Below, piece by piece: positions 46,414 to 56,063 of a stretch of 64,000 nt of DNA; position 1 is the first letter of the stretch; every line of letters begins with the position of its first letter. Both the position numbers and the translations under genes were made by a program. The stretch lies in assembly GCA_003170295.1 (NCBI GenBank), contig PNAJ01000147.1, positions 27,700 to 91,699 on the forward strand. The letters are read 5' to 3'. The notes under the pieces are model-generated. The model did not search any database. It was not told the DNA's origin and saw only the letters and a list, made by a program, of their open reading frames with translations. Origin of the DNA: Bryobacterales bacterium (GTDB lineage: Bacteria > Acidobacteriota > Terriglobia > Bryobacterales > Bryobacteraceae).

Positions 46414-47493
46414 ATGATATGTTTGGCAATGCTCCGAACTGCCCTCTTCCTCTCGGGGATGGCCACAGCCGCACTGGCGTCCTCCCTTTACTCAGTGTCG
46501 GTGATTCAGATTCCGAGCGGATTCACCGCGGTTACAATGACTGGCATCAACGCCTCCGGGCAGGCGGCCGGGTACGGCACCATTGGAGGGATCACTCAGG
46601 CGTTCATCGGCAGCCCTAGCGGAAGCGCGCCGATTCCGGTTCCGGTAGGCTCCGGTTGGGACTTCTCGCAAGGTTACGGAATAAACGATTCCGGCCAAGT
46701 GGTGGGCGCGGGGCGCATCAACTTTTTCAACTATCAGGCATTCATCGGCACGGCGGCTGGAAGCACTCTGGTCCCGATTCCGGGCGGCTACGCTGGTTCA
46801 CTCGGCTACGGGGTCAACAATTCCGGGCAAGTGGCAGGCTGGTTGTTGAACGGCCTAAGCGCGCCTCAGGAAGCTTTTGTAGGCAGCACCGCGATTCCTT
46901 TGCCTGCCGGGTGGAACAATGCCAACGGCAACGGAGTGAACGCTACGGGAGCGGTCGCAGGGTACGGCGCCAACGGGAGTAGCGTCACGCAGGCGTTTAT
47001 CTACAACGGCTCCACAAGCAACGCGATCCCAGTCCTTAGCGGCTGGACCCAGACCCAGGGCTGGGCCTTGAACGACTCGGGCTTGGTGGCGGGGTGGGGC
47101 AACAACGGAACGAACTCTCAGGCCTTTATCGGCACGGCTTCCGGAATGACCGCGATCCCTTTGCCCGTTGGCGCAACGTACTCGTACGCCCGGGGCGGTT
47201 CGATCAATGACGCGGGCCTGGTTGTCGGCCAGAGCGACCAAGGAGGCTGGATTTGGGACCAAACCGACGGCACTGTGCTCCTGAGCGGTCTTGTTCCAAC
47301 GGGGTGGGTAATCAATTACGCCTGGAGCATCAGCAACACAGGCATCATCCTTGCGGAGGGCTCTTTTAACGGCAGTCCTAACGAATACGTCGAGTTGGTG
47401 AGTTCCACACCAGAGCCGGCCACGTGGGAACTTGGCGGAATGGGACTGTTGCTCACCGTGCTTGCGCGCCGGACGATTTTGCGGAGGCGCTGA
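46414..47493 (+). CDS. PEP-CTERM protein with HAF-like repeats
   Basis: About 359 residues from ATG 46414 (46429 also possible). A signal peptide (ALFLSGMATAALASSLYSV) is followed by repeats of the HAF kind (TGINASGQAAGYGTIGG, YGINDSGQVVGAG, YGVNNSGQVAGW, WALNDSGLVAGWG, GSINDAGLVVGQS). The C-terminus TPEPATWELGGMGLLLTVLA-RRTILRRR is a PEP-CTERM sorting signal: motif, helix and basic end. No exosortase is encoded in the window. The gene is flanked by direct repeats of the neighbouring gene end. Confidence 0.88.
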   Translation: MICLAMLRTALFLSGMATAALASSLYSVSVIQIPSGFTAVTMTGINASGQAAGYGTIGGITQAFIGSPSGSAPIPVPVGSGWDFSQGYGINDSGQVVGAGRINFFNYQAFIGTAAGSTLVPIPGGYAGSLGYGVNNSGQVAGWLLNGLSAPQEAFVGSTAIPLPAGWNNANGNGVNATGAVAGYGANGSSVTQAFIYNGSTSNAIPVLSGWTQTQGWALNDSGLVAGWGNNGTNSQAFIGTASGMTAIPLPVGATYSYARGGSINDAGLVVGQSDQGGWIWDQTDGTVLLSGLVPTGWVINYAWSISNTGIILAEGSFNGSPNEYVELVSSTPEPATWELGGMGLLLTVLARRTILRRR

Positions 47494-47570
47494 GCGGCAG
47501 CCATCTTCGCTGGAGCTTCAGGACTGCTCTTGCGGATGAGGACTCAGTTCAAAAAATCGCTTTAACCTCA
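47494..47570 (+). repeat. Second copy of the direct repeat flanking the PEP-CTERM gene
   Basis: Copy of 46284-46360. Its antisense strand supplies the last codons (FELSPHPQEQS and stop) of the acyltransferase gene ending at 47518. Confidence 0.92.
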
Positions 47571-48522
47571 GAAACGGCTTCTCCAGGACATTCCAGGAAA
47601 GAATCGCTATCGCGTAGCTGGCAGCGAGAGCGGTCACGACCGTCAGAACGGGATGGCGGTCCAAGTGGACGAGTAGCGCTGCATCAAGCGGGATCTTGTG
47701 GAGCAAGTACAGTCCATAGCTGATCGTCCCGGTATACATCAACCATCGGCTCGTTAACATAACCCGAAGCCATTTCTGAGTCGCAAACATCGCCAGATAT
47801 ACGCACGCGGCCGAGGCGACAGCGCTCAGCGAGTAAGTGATCCACCTTGCGTGAAACGCTTCCGTCACAAAGGCGAGAGGCGCCGCAATGAAAAGAGAGA
47901 GCCAGGCTGACCGTAGAAATCTGGATGGTAGAAATTTGTCTGAACGTACCACCAGCGCGATTAGTCCCCCAGCCATCAGCCCGTCCAGCCGGCAGAATAC
48001 GTTGGTGTAGAGATCGACGTGGTGGAGTAAAAGGTAATAGCGGAGGGCCGGAGAAAGGCAAATCACGGCAACGGCAATCCACCGTAGTTGCACGGAAGGG
48101 CAGGTTCGGACGACAACGGCCCACACCATATAAAACTGTTCCTCAATGGCCACCGACCAAGTGACGCCGAGTGGCCCCGCCGCGTTCGTCGAGTGCTGGA
48201 GGAGGAAGTTCTGAAGAAAGAGCGGATATGCCCACCAGGGTGACGAGCGAGCAATGATTGTAGAACCCACCGATGGACGCAGGAAAGGGATAACCACAAA
48301 CATAAAAAGGAGAACGGAATAATATAAGGGCCAAATCCGCAAGCAGCGCCTTGCATAGAAGTTCTTGAAGTATCCCGCCGAGTGCTTCGTGTCGAGAAGA
48401 ATTCCCGTGATTAAAAAACCCGAAAGAACGAAGAAAAGATCGACTCCCATCCACCCGTTGCGAAACAAAGACTGCAAAGGAGGGGAAGGGAACTGAGAAG
48501 AGTAATTATGGAAAATTACCAC
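47518..48522 (-). CDS. Acyltransferase 3 family membrane protein
   Basis: At least 334 residues with about nine or ten membrane helices. GWMGVDLFFVLSGFLITGIL, FYARRCLRIWPLYYSVLL, PLGVTWSVAIEEQFYMVWAV and TISYGLYLLHKIPLD are family hallmarks. The frame continues upstream of GTG 48522 and encodes IPQLDAVRGIAILVV, which is the conserved beginning with its catalytic-region Arg, yet no ATG, GTG or TTG precedes it. The 3' end lies in duplicated DNA. It would O-acylate the EPS at the membrane. Confidence 0.82.
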   Translation of the reverse strand: MVIFHNYSSQFPSPPLQSLFRNGWMGVDLFFVLSGFLITGILLDTKHSAGYFKNFYARRCLRIWPLYYSVLLFMFVVIPFLRPSVGSTIIARSSPWWAYPLFLQNFLLQHSTNAAGPLGVTWSVAIEEQFYMVWAVVVRTCPSVQLRWIAVAVICLSPALRYYLLLHHVDLYTNVFCRLDGLMAGGLIALVVRSDKFLPSRFLRSAWLSLFIAAPLAFVTEAFHARWITYSLSAVASAACVYLAMFATQKWLRVMLTSRWLMYTGTISYGLYLLHKIPLDAALLVHLDRHPVLTVVTALAASYAIAILSWNVLEKPFLRLKRFFELSPHPQEQS

Positions 48523-48598
48523 CAGGATGGCGATTCCACGAACGGCGTCGAGTTGAGGAATTTTCTGCCGTGCGGGGCGGAATGAGGTGCTGATCGGC

Positions 48599-49474
48599 TC
48601 AACCGCGTTCGGCGTACTCTTCCACTCCGGGCAGGCTGGGCATTGTTTCCGCGAGCGTTCTTTGTAGCAGGCTCGACAGGCTCGAATGACCCAGTTGGAC
48701 GCGCTGCACTTCGATTCCTACTCGAAATTCCGTACCGTCCGGGTTCGAATGCGCCACGCGGCCGGTCAAAATACTGTCGGCCATTTCAAGCTGAACAAGG
48801 TCGCCTTCCGCCAGTGGAAGGGGCTGTACCAGACTGAAACCGGACTCCGAGATATCGTATGTGCGGCCCAACCCTGACTGTTGGGTCTCGACGTCCGTCA
48901 CCTTCGTTTCAAATTGGACTTGAACTCGCGAATGAAGTCTACGTTCCATACTCGACCCATCGACTCTCTTAGAATAAAACTTTAACTGCCCCTTGTCTGT
49001 CCACTCATCGGGAAACTCAGGCTGTGACGCAGCACTCGGGAGCGTGATTTTCCCGGTCCCCCCCGAAGCGGCAATGGTACTGCCGTTTGCTTCCGCCGCC
49101 ACCACGCCGTTGACCACAATTTCGATGACCGTGGAAGATGGTTTCGCCGCGATCTGGAACGTCGCTACCGCAACCACTCCGTCGCTCAGGGTCGCGGCAT
49201 TCACCCCGAAGACGAGGCACGTGTTTCCCGAGCAGGTGACCCCTTTTCCCGCCCCTTTGGCCGAAGCTCCGGCTACCACCGTAACGCCTGTTATGTCCGC
49301 GGAATAACTGAATGACCACTGGAGTGCGGCAGGTTGCGCTCCGCCCGATAAAGTGATCGGGAGATCCACTGTCCACCCAGGTTTCGCCCAGTTGGACCCA
49401 ATAGACAAGGAGACCGTCTTCGCCGTGGCGATTGACGGAAGGATGAGTACGCTGGCGACGACTAAATGGCGCAT
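48599..49474 (-). CDS. Exported cohesin-like and PilZ fusion protein
   Basis: 291 residues from ATG 49474, with GGGGAGA upstream. A signal peptide (HLVVASVLILPSIATA) is followed by a cohesin-like domain (SIGSNWAKPGWTVDLPITLS, ALQWSFSYSADITGVTVVAG, SDGVVAVATFQIAAKPSS) to about residue 150. A PilZ domain then begins with ERRLHSRVQVQFETK and has YDISESGFSLVQPLPLAEGD and GRVAHSNPDGTEFRVGIEVQ. No membrane helix separates them, which is odd because PilZ binds cytoplasmic c-di-GMP. An ATG at 48951, just before ERRLH, could give a separate PilZ protein. Confidence 0.78.
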   Translation of the reverse strand: MRHLVVASVLILPSIATAKTVSLSIGSNWAKPGWTVDLPITLSGGAQPAALQWSFSYSADITGVTVVAGASAKGAGKGVTCSGNTCLVFGVNAATLSDGVVAVATFQIAAKPSSTVIEIVVNGVVAAEANGSTIAASGGTGKITLPSAASQPEFPDEWTDKGQLKFYSKRVDGSSMERRLHSRVQVQFETKVTDVETQQSGLGRTYDISESGFSLVQPLPLAEGDLVQLEMADSILTGRVAHSNPDGTEFRVGIEVQRVQLGHSSLSSLLQRTLAETMPSLPGVEEYAERG

Positions 49475-49635
49475 TTGTTTTCTCCCCAAAAGTCTATCGG
49501 CTACCCGATGCCTGAAACTGAAACGACGACTGATACTGAGACCGTAAGACGTCCTCACCCCTATTCTACGCCGGATATACCCCAAGGGCGAGCGGCCGGC
49601 ACTGACCCGCTCCCTTTCTGTATGCTGAAACGGAA

Positions 49636-51054
49636 GTGTTTCGCGGACATCATCGACAGATCCGGCTCCTGTTCGGCGCTTCCGACGCAATCCTGCTGTG
49701 TCTCGCCTTTCGACTCGCCTATTGGATTCGCGCCCAAATGGACTTGCATTTCGAGTTTTATATTCTCCCTCCCGAAGTCGCGCTCTTGTTGGTCTGGTCC
49801 ATGCTCGTCTGGATCGGCGTGGGCTATTGGTCGGAGATCTACGACCGCATCGACGCCGCCCATCCGCGCGTCATCCTGCGAGATGCCTTCCGCCAATGTT
49901 TGCTCGGCGGCGGCTTCATAATTTTGTTCCAATACTTGCTGCGCCTCGACCTGAGCCGATTTTTCATGGCCATCTTCGCCGCCCTCGCGTGGGTCCTTAT
50001 GTGTCTATTCCGCCTGAACGCGGGATATATTTTCAGACTCTTCCGCCGCGAGTTTGGATCCCGCCATTTTGTCATGGTCGTCGGGCTAGGCGAGCCTGCC
50101 CTCGCCATGGGACGGCAGTTGGAAGAGGCAGCCCGCTTCGGCATTCGTCTCACCGGCTTCCTGGCGGATCAACCCGGCGAACCGCATGCCAAGGAAATTG
50201 AGATAGAAGGCCGCTATCCGGTCCACTCCCTGGAGAGCTTGCCGGAACTCCTCAAAAGCCACGTGATTGACGAGATTGTCTTCGCCGTGGACAGCCGCCG
50301 CCTGATGGAGCTCGAAGACGTCCTCCTTGCCTGCGACGATGAAGGAGTCCGGACCCATGTCGCGGTCGATTTCTTTCCCCACGTCAATAGCCGGATTTAC
50401 TTGAACCGCTTAGGATCCTCGCCCCTCCTCACATTTTCCGCGACGCCGCACGACGAGATCCGGCTGCTCCTAAAACGCATTACGGACATTCTGCTCGCCG
50501 GAGCCGCTCTGGTGCTGCTGTTCCCGTTCATGCTGTTCATCATGATGATCATCCGCTTCACTTCGCCCGGTCCCGCAATTTTTCGCCAGGAACGCTGTGG
50601 TTTGAACGGCCGCCGGTTTGTGTTTTATAAATTCAGGTCCATGTGCGAGAACGCCGAAGCGATGCGAGCTTCTCTCGAACATCTCAGCGAACGTCAACTG
50701 GCGCTCAAGATTCCGAACGACCCCCGCTTGACCACGGTAGGCCGCTGGCTGCGGAGGTTTTCGATCGATGAAATGCCCCAGCTCTGGAACGTTTTGAAAG
50801 GCGATATGTCCCTGGTGGGCCCCCGGCCCGCGCTCCCGGAAGAGGTCGAACACTACCAGCGGTGGCAGCGTCGGAGGCTCCGCATGCGTCCTGGTTTAAC
50901 GTGTCTGTGGGCCGTTTCGGGGCGCGATAGCGTCGACTTCGAAACCTGGATGAGGCTCGACATGGAGTACATCGACAAATGGTCGCTAGCTCTGGACTGG
51001 AAAATCATTCTGCGGACCGTCCCTCAGGTGCTGTCCGGAAAAGGCGCGCATTGA
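49636..51054 (+). CDS. Undecaprenyl-phosphate sugar phosphotransferase (WcaJ/WbaP type)
   Basis: 472 residues, GTG start. Four or five N-terminal membrane helices, a Rossmann-like middle domain (FVMVVGLGEPALAMGRQLEE), another helix (ILLAGAALVLLFPFMLFIMM) and the catalytic C-terminus (RFTSPGPAIFRQERCGLNGR, FYKFRSMCENAE, RRFSIDEMPQLWNVLKGDMS, LVGPRPALPEEVEHY, RMRPGLTCLWAVSGR). It attaches the first sugar-1-phosphate to the lipid carrier and so starts the EPS repeat. It sits far from the glycosyltransferases and converges on the receptor pseudogene. Confidence 0.93.
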   Translation: MFRGHHRQIRLLFGASDAILLCLAFRLAYWIRAQMDLHFEFYILPPEVALLLVWSMLVWIGVGYWSEIYDRIDAAHPRVILRDAFRQCLLGGGFIILFQYLLRLDLSRFFMAIFAALAWVLMCLFRLNAGYIFRLFRREFGSRHFVMVVGLGEPALAMGRQLEEAARFGIRLTGFLADQPGEPHAKEIEIEGRYPVHSLESLPELLKSHVIDEIVFAVDSRRLMELEDVLLACDDEGVRTHVAVDFFPHVNSRIYLNRLGSSPLLTFSATPHDEIRLLLKRITDILLAGAALVLLFPFMLFIMMIIRFTSPGPAIFRQERCGLNGRRFVFYKFRSMCENAEAMRASLEHLSERQLALKIPNDPRLTTVGRWLRRFSIDEMPQLWNVLKGDMSLVGPRPALPEEVEHYQRWQRRRLRMRPGLTCLWAVSGRDSVDFETWMRLDMEYIDKWSLALDWKIILRTVPQVLSGKGAH

Positions 51055-51164
51055 AGAATAATTTCCCTTTCAGAGTTTCAAAGCGAAGGGCACTAAACCT
51101 TTTAGAAACCTATGCTTGTGGCCAAAATGTCGTGCCTCCAAAACCCCCAACGACGGTAATTAAA

Positions 51165-52337
51165 CTAGAAGCTGAAGCGGATCGAAACAACACCATGGCG
51201 CGCCGGCAGCGACGCGGACGTGATGGTTCCAAAACTAGCGTTGGTATTGACGCCGTTGGAGTAGTTCAGAGCCAACGACGAATTTGGGTTGCTCGGATTG
51301 AAGTGATTTAGGGCGTTGAATGCTTCAAATTTGACCACGAGAATTGTGCTCTCGCTGAAAATGTGCCACTCTTTATAGACGCTGAGGTCTACGTTTTCGA
51401 CGCCGGGTCCGTAGGTGAGCGTCGGCGGGGTGCTGCCGATGCCGAGTGAATTGACCGGAGGCAGCGCGAAGCTTCCGGCATTAAAGGGATACCAGAGGTT
51501 GGAGGGTGCGGTGGAACCAACCGATGACGGAGTCGCACCCGAGGCTAGGAACAGAGGGCCGTTCTGCTGGCAGCGGAACGGCAGACCGCCGGAGGGAGTG
51601 CCGGTCCAATAGCCGATGGGCGCGCCGTTGGCGGAGCAGCCGATCGTTAAGGGCGTTCCATAGTAGAACGTCATGATTCCTTCCACGTGCCAACCGTTTA
51701 GAACCTGTTTCGTGAGGACGTTGTTCCAGAGATTGCTGCCGTTGGGAACCGCATATCCCCAGTTGATGTTCACCGCCTGAGGGCGGGTGCCGCCCGCGAT
51801 ATTTTCGTTCAGCTTGTCGGAAACCCATTGCTGCCGCGAGTAAACGAGAGTCTTCGCCCAGGTGTAATTGCTGCCGAAGTGGAATCGCTGGCCGACGCGC
51901 TTGTTGAACTGCGCCTGCAACGAGTCATAGTGCGATTCGCCGTTCTGAGTATGTTGCTGGATGCCGCCCCAGCCCGGATAGGCTCCGCCGAGCGCGCGAA
52001 GCAGGTTGGTGTTGTAGAAGCCGCCCGTTCCGCCATTGGCACTGGTGGGGTCCAGGAACCTTGCCACCGGTCCGGGTGAACCGTTGTTGGCGGTCCGCGT
52101 CCAGTCCGTCAGCGGCGCGACGGCGTTGAGATCGATGTTGCCCTGATTGAACTGGTGATGCGCGATATTTCCGACAAAAGAAATATCCATCACAAAACCC
52201 TTGCCAAGATCGTGCTGGACGCCGAAGCGCCGGCGGAATCGACCACGGTGCCGGTGATCTGGCCGGTTACGGTTTGGGCATTGGCGATTGGCAGGACTGC
52301 CAATAAAACGAGAGAAATAGCGAGCGAGACGTGCTGT
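51165..52337 (-). pseudogene. Tandem TonB-dependent receptor copy with large internal deletion
   Basis: The reading starts near 52337 with a degraded start but keeps the signal (VSLAISLVLLAVLPIANAQT) and the first residues of the regulatory domain (VTGQITGTVVDSAGA). Near 52227 it jumps in another frame to FGVQHDLGKGFVMDISFVGN and then follows the C-terminal third of the intact receptor to IRFSF. About 830 codons are missing compared with the copy at 52338-56063. Frame and start are broken, so no receptor is expected, though the 342-residue C-terminal frame is intact. Confidence 0.85.
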
Positions 52338-55300
52338 TCAGAAGCGGAAGCGAATAGTCGCTGCGGCGTGCCGCGCCTGAATCGCCGCGCCCGTAATGGT
52401 GCCGAACGTCGTGTTGGTGTAGTCCTTCAGACCCGGAGCCGCGCAGGAACCGTTGACTGCGTTGCAGTTGATGGCAAGAGAGGTGTTCGGGTTACCGGGA
52501 TTGAAGTGGTTGAAGGCGTTGAAGGCTTCGAACCTGAAGCTGAGCGTCTTGGGATGGGCTTCGCTGCCGAGATTGATATCCTTCTGCAGAGCGAGATCGA
52601 AGTTCACGATGCCGGGCCCGTATGTGACGGTCGGCTGTTCGTTGCCGATGCCGAACGACGTAGCGGAAGGCAGCGTGAAGGCAGCCGGGTTGAAGTTATA
52701 CCATAGCTTCGGGTCGGCAATGGCGAGCGAAGAATTCGCGCCCGTCCACACCGAAGAAGGCGTTGCACCTGAAGGCAGCCAAAGGCTGCCGGTCTGCTGG
52801 CAGCGGAACGGGAAACCGCCGGTCGGGGTGCCCGTCCAGTAGCCGATGGGTGCTCCGTTGGCGCTGCAGCCTATGGAGAGGGCTTGGCCGTTGTAGAAGA
52901 CCCCGACGCCCGATAAATGCCAGTCGCTGAAGGTCGTTTTGGCGAAGCGATTGTTCCAGTACTTCTCGATCCCGGGGATGTCATAGCCCCAATTCACGTT
53001 GACCGCCTGCGGCCTGTTGCTGGTGACGTTCTTTAGCAGGTTATCGCTAACGAACTGCTGGCGGTTGTAAGTGATGGTCTTCGACCAGGTATAGTTACCG
53101 CCCAACTGGAAGCGCTTGCTGAATCGGCGGTTGATGGACGCCTGGAGAGCGTTGTAGTTCGCTTCGCCGTCCAGCGTGTAGCCCTGGATGGCGCCCCAGT
53201 TGTAGCCGCCGGAGAGTGAGCGGATCAGATTGGCAGAATAGAAGCCGGCGGTGCCGCCGTTGCCGCTGGTCGGATCGAGATACTTCGCGACCGGGCCCGG
53301 CGATCCGTTGTTCGCAGTTGGCGTCCAGGTCGTGTAGGGCTGCACGGCGTTAAAGTCGATGCGGCCCTGATTGAACTGGTTGTGCGCCACGTTGCCGATG
53401 TAAGAGACGTCCATGACGTAGCCCTTACCGAGATCCTGCTGGATACCGAAGCTCCAGTCGTAGGTGGCGGGCGGCTTCAGGTGGAGAGAACCGCCGGTGG
53501 TCGCCTGCGGCGTGTAAACCGTGGGCGAGCCGACGAGGCTGTTGATGGAAGTATTCAGGATGAGCGGCGCCACGAAGTTCGGCGGAGCGGCGATGGGACC
53601 TGTGCCGGCGCCGGTTGCGCCGATCGTGTCGACCGTAAACGATCGGCCGTAGAAGATCCCAAAACCGGTGCGAAGCGCGGTCTTACCGTTTCCAAAGACA
53701 TCGTAAGCAAGCCCGACGCGAGGCGCCACCTGGATGGGCGGGTTGTCGAAGAGCATCGTCTTCGCCGTCTTGATTCCCGAGAACGGCAGGCCGTTGGCCG
53801 GGTACGAGGCGGGGTCGAACGTGCCCTGCTGGGCGTACGGATAGATTTTGCCGGTGACCGGGTTGATGGAGGCTTTGTTGGCGGTCGGGCAGCTCACGCC
53901 GCCTCCTACGGGCACGGTGCAGGTGGGATACAGCAACTGGCCGACCGCCTTAGGGTCGTAGGAAGCGGCGGCGAAGGTGCCGAGTGTAGCGCCTTCCGAA
54001 CGAAGCGTGCCGATAAACTGGAAGCGCAGGCCGGCATCGATGGTCAGGCGCTTACCTAACTTCCAAGTGTCCTGCAAAAACCATTCAACCTGCGTGTAGC
54101 GGGCGTGGTTGATCTGCTTCTTGTTGTCCTCACCGTAGCCGTAAAGGTTGCCGGTAAGGGCGTTGGAGAAGGGATTGCCAGTGTCGACCGGATTGCCGAG
54201 GTCGGAGCCGAAGTAGTAGGTGCCGGCGGTATTGTAGACCGAGTATACGCTGACGTTCCGGGCTTCCTTTTCGATGTAGATGCCACCCTTGATGGTGTGT
54301 CTGCCTTTAATCCACGTGAGGTTGTCGGTGAGGTTCTGGCTCTCGTCCGTGCCATCGAACGGCCAGCGGCTGTCGAAGCCGAATTGCGGCAGATTGGGGA
54401 TGCCGGTGGGCGCGGACTGGGCCGAGAATCCCGAGGGCAGGCCGAAGTTGATCTGCGGCAGCAGGTTCAGGTAGTTCGCGCCAAACAGGTTCGGCAGGTT
54501 TAGTACATTGCCGCTCGCGCCCTTCAGGGGCAACTGGCTGGCCGCAAACAAGGTTTGGTCGGTGGGCGAGTTGCCCTGGTGGTTGCGGTTGATGCCCGCC
54601 GTGAGTTCGTTGATCAGGTTGGAACGAAAGGTGTGGACGTAGGTCATGGCAGCGCCTGCCGACGGGTCGTGGTAACTGTGCGGGAACTGGCCCCAGCCGT
54701 CGCCGAGGGCTCCGAGGATGGCACCATAGCCGGCATTCTCGAAAGCGTCCTGGATCAGGCGAACGAACAGGGTATCCTTCGTGGTCGCGTTGTAGTCCAC
54801 GCGGAGGATCTTGTCTTCGCGCGGCTGCGTGTTGGTGAACTGGAACTGCGAGTTGTAGGCGCGTGCGCCGGTGGGATCAGCGAAGTTGGGCAGCGGGAAG
54901 CGGTTCAGCATGGCAAGACCGATAGGGTTGATACTGCTGAGGGGAATCTTGTTGCCGGGGAAACAGCCCGCTGCGCCTGCCGTGCTGCAGGTCGCTCCGC
55001 TGTTCGGGTCGCGGATCAGGATCGGCGTGCCGTTCTGGTTGATGGACTGCGAGAAGTCACCGGCTCGTTCGAGTGCCGTCGGCATGGTATAGCGGTTGGG
55101 ACCGGCGGTGCCACTGTTGTTCAGCTTATCGTAGGAGAAGAAGAAGAACAGGCGGTTGTGGTCTTTGTTGAAGCGCACGCCAGGAATGAGGAGCGGGCCG
55201 CCGATGGTGCCGCCAGGATTCTGATAGCGGTAGCGCGGTTTGACGACGCCGATCTTGTTGTTGAAGAACTCGTTCGCGTTGAATTCTTCGTGCCGAAAAA

Positions 55301-56063
55301 TGTAGTAACCGGTGCCGTGGAACTGTGCCGTGCCATTCTTAATGGTTATATTGAGCTGGCCACCGTTGCGGGCGCCATACTCGGCCGTATAGTTGGAGAC
55401 CAGGAGCTTGACCTCGCCGATGGCGTCGGGGCTGGGCGACAGGGTGCTGTTCATCGAATAGTTCCCCGAATCCTGGCTGACGATTCCGTCCAGGGTAACC
55501 ACTACCTGACCCATCTGACCTCCGTTAATGGTCGGGACCGCCGTGCCCCATCCGTGCGAGTCGTGTGGGTCCAGATCCTGAACACCCGGAAGAGTCTTCA
55601 CGATGGCCTTGAAGTCGCGCCCGCGAATCGGCGTGTCGCCGATCTGCTGGAGGTTGACGTTCTGCGAGCGATCGGAACTGTCCGTCGCAACGTGCGCCGC
55701 TTCGGCCTGCACGGTGATGGACATGGTCACGTCTCCGACGGCGAGCTTGATCGTGTGGAGATCGACGCGTTCCTGCGCACTGACCGTCACGCTCTGTTCG
55801 TAGGGCCGGAAGCCAGGCTGCAAGATCTTCACCAGATAGGGGCCCGGAATGATGCTCGTGAACTCAAATTCGCCAGCGCCGCCGGTGTTGAACTCGCGGA
55901 TCTGTTTCGAAATATCGTTGATGAGCTGGACCTTGGCCCCGACGACGACCGCGCCGGCGGAATCGGCCACGGTGCCCGAAACGGAACCCGTTACGGTCTG
56001 GGCGTTCGCGATTGGCACGACTGCCAATAAAACAAGAACTACAGCGAGCGAGACGTTCTTCAT
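52338..56063 (-). CDS. TonB-dependent receptor with carboxypeptidase-like regulatory domain (Oar-like)
   Basis: 1241 residues from ATG 56063. The signal peptide (SLAVVLVLLAVVPIANAQ) is followed by a carboxypeptidase-regulatory-like domain in residues 23-115 (VSGTVADSAGAVVVGAKVQL, EFEFTSIIPGPYLVKILQPG), a plug-like part (GRDFKAIVKTLPGVQDLDPH) and a long outer membrane barrel, ending in the aromatic ATIRFRF. This size and order are common in Acidobacteria. It probably takes up or binds large glycans. A sigma-70-like promoter lies about 85 bp upstream, and a collapsed copy follows directly. Confidence 0.9.
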   Translation of the reverse strand: MKNVSLAVVLVLLAVVPIANAQTVTGSVSGTVADSAGAVVVGAKVQLINDISKQIREFNTGGAGEFEFTSIIPGPYLVKILQPGFRPYEQSVTVSAQERVDLHTIKLAVGDVTMSITVQAEAAHVATDSSDRSQNVNLQQIGDTPIRGRDFKAIVKTLPGVQDLDPHDSHGWGTAVPTINGGQMGQVVVTLDGIVSQDSGNYSMNSTLSPSPDAIGEVKLLVSNYTAEYGARNGGQLNITIKNGTAQFHGTGYYIFRHEEFNANEFFNNKIGVVKPRYRYQNPGGTIGGPLLIPGVRFNKDHNRLFFFFSYDKLNNSGTAGPNRYTMPTALERAGDFSQSINQNGTPILIRDPNSGATCSTAGAAGCFPGNKIPLSSINPIGLAMLNRFPLPNFADPTGARAYNSQFQFTNTQPREDKILRVDYNATTKDTLFVRLIQDAFENAGYGAILGALGDGWGQFPHSYHDPSAGAAMTYVHTFRSNLINELTAGINRNHQGNSPTDQTLFAASQLPLKGASGNVLNLPNLFGANYLNLLPQINFGLPSGFSAQSAPTGIPNLPQFGFDSRWPFDGTDESQNLTDNLTWIKGRHTIKGGIYIEKEARNVSVYSVYNTAGTYYFGSDLGNPVDTGNPFSNALTGNLYGYGEDNKKQINHARYTQVEWFLQDTWKLGKRLTIDAGLRFQFIGTLRSEGATLGTFAAASYDPKAVGQLLYPTCTVPVGGGVSCPTANKASINPVTGKIYPYAQQGTFDPASYPANGLPFSGIKTAKTMLFDNPPIQVAPRVGLAYDVFGNGKTALRTGFGIFYGRSFTVDTIGATGAGTGPIAAPPNFVAPLILNTSINSLVGSPTVYTPQATTGGSLHLKPPATYDWSFGIQQDLGKGYVMDVSYIGNVAHNQFNQGRIDFNAVQPYTTWTPTANNGSPGPVAKYLDPTSGNGGTAGFYSANLIRSLSGGYNWGAIQGYTLDGEANYNALQASINRRFSKRFQLGGNYTWSKTITYNRQQFVSDNLLKNVTSNRPQAVNVNWGYDIPGIEKYWNNRFAKTTFSDWHLSGVGVFYNGQALSIGCSANGAPIGYWTGTPTGGFPFRCQQTGSLWLPSGATPSSVWTGANSSLAIADPKLWYNFNPAAFTLPSATSFGIGNEQPTVTYGPGIVNFDLALQKDINLGSEAHPKTLSFRFEAFNAFNHFNPGNPNTSLAINCNAVNGSCAAPGLKDYTNTTFGTITGAAIQARHAAATIRFRF

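Noticed and set aside
53382..54059. 225-codon + strand ORF within the receptor
   Set aside because: Antisense shadow of the receptor barrel; no ribosome site or motif.
54555..56030. 491-codon + strand ORF opposite the TonB-dependent receptor
   Set aside because: It is the antisense of a clear receptor gene; its translation is Val/Asp/Arg-rich with no family motif, an effect of G+C-rich codons on the other strand.
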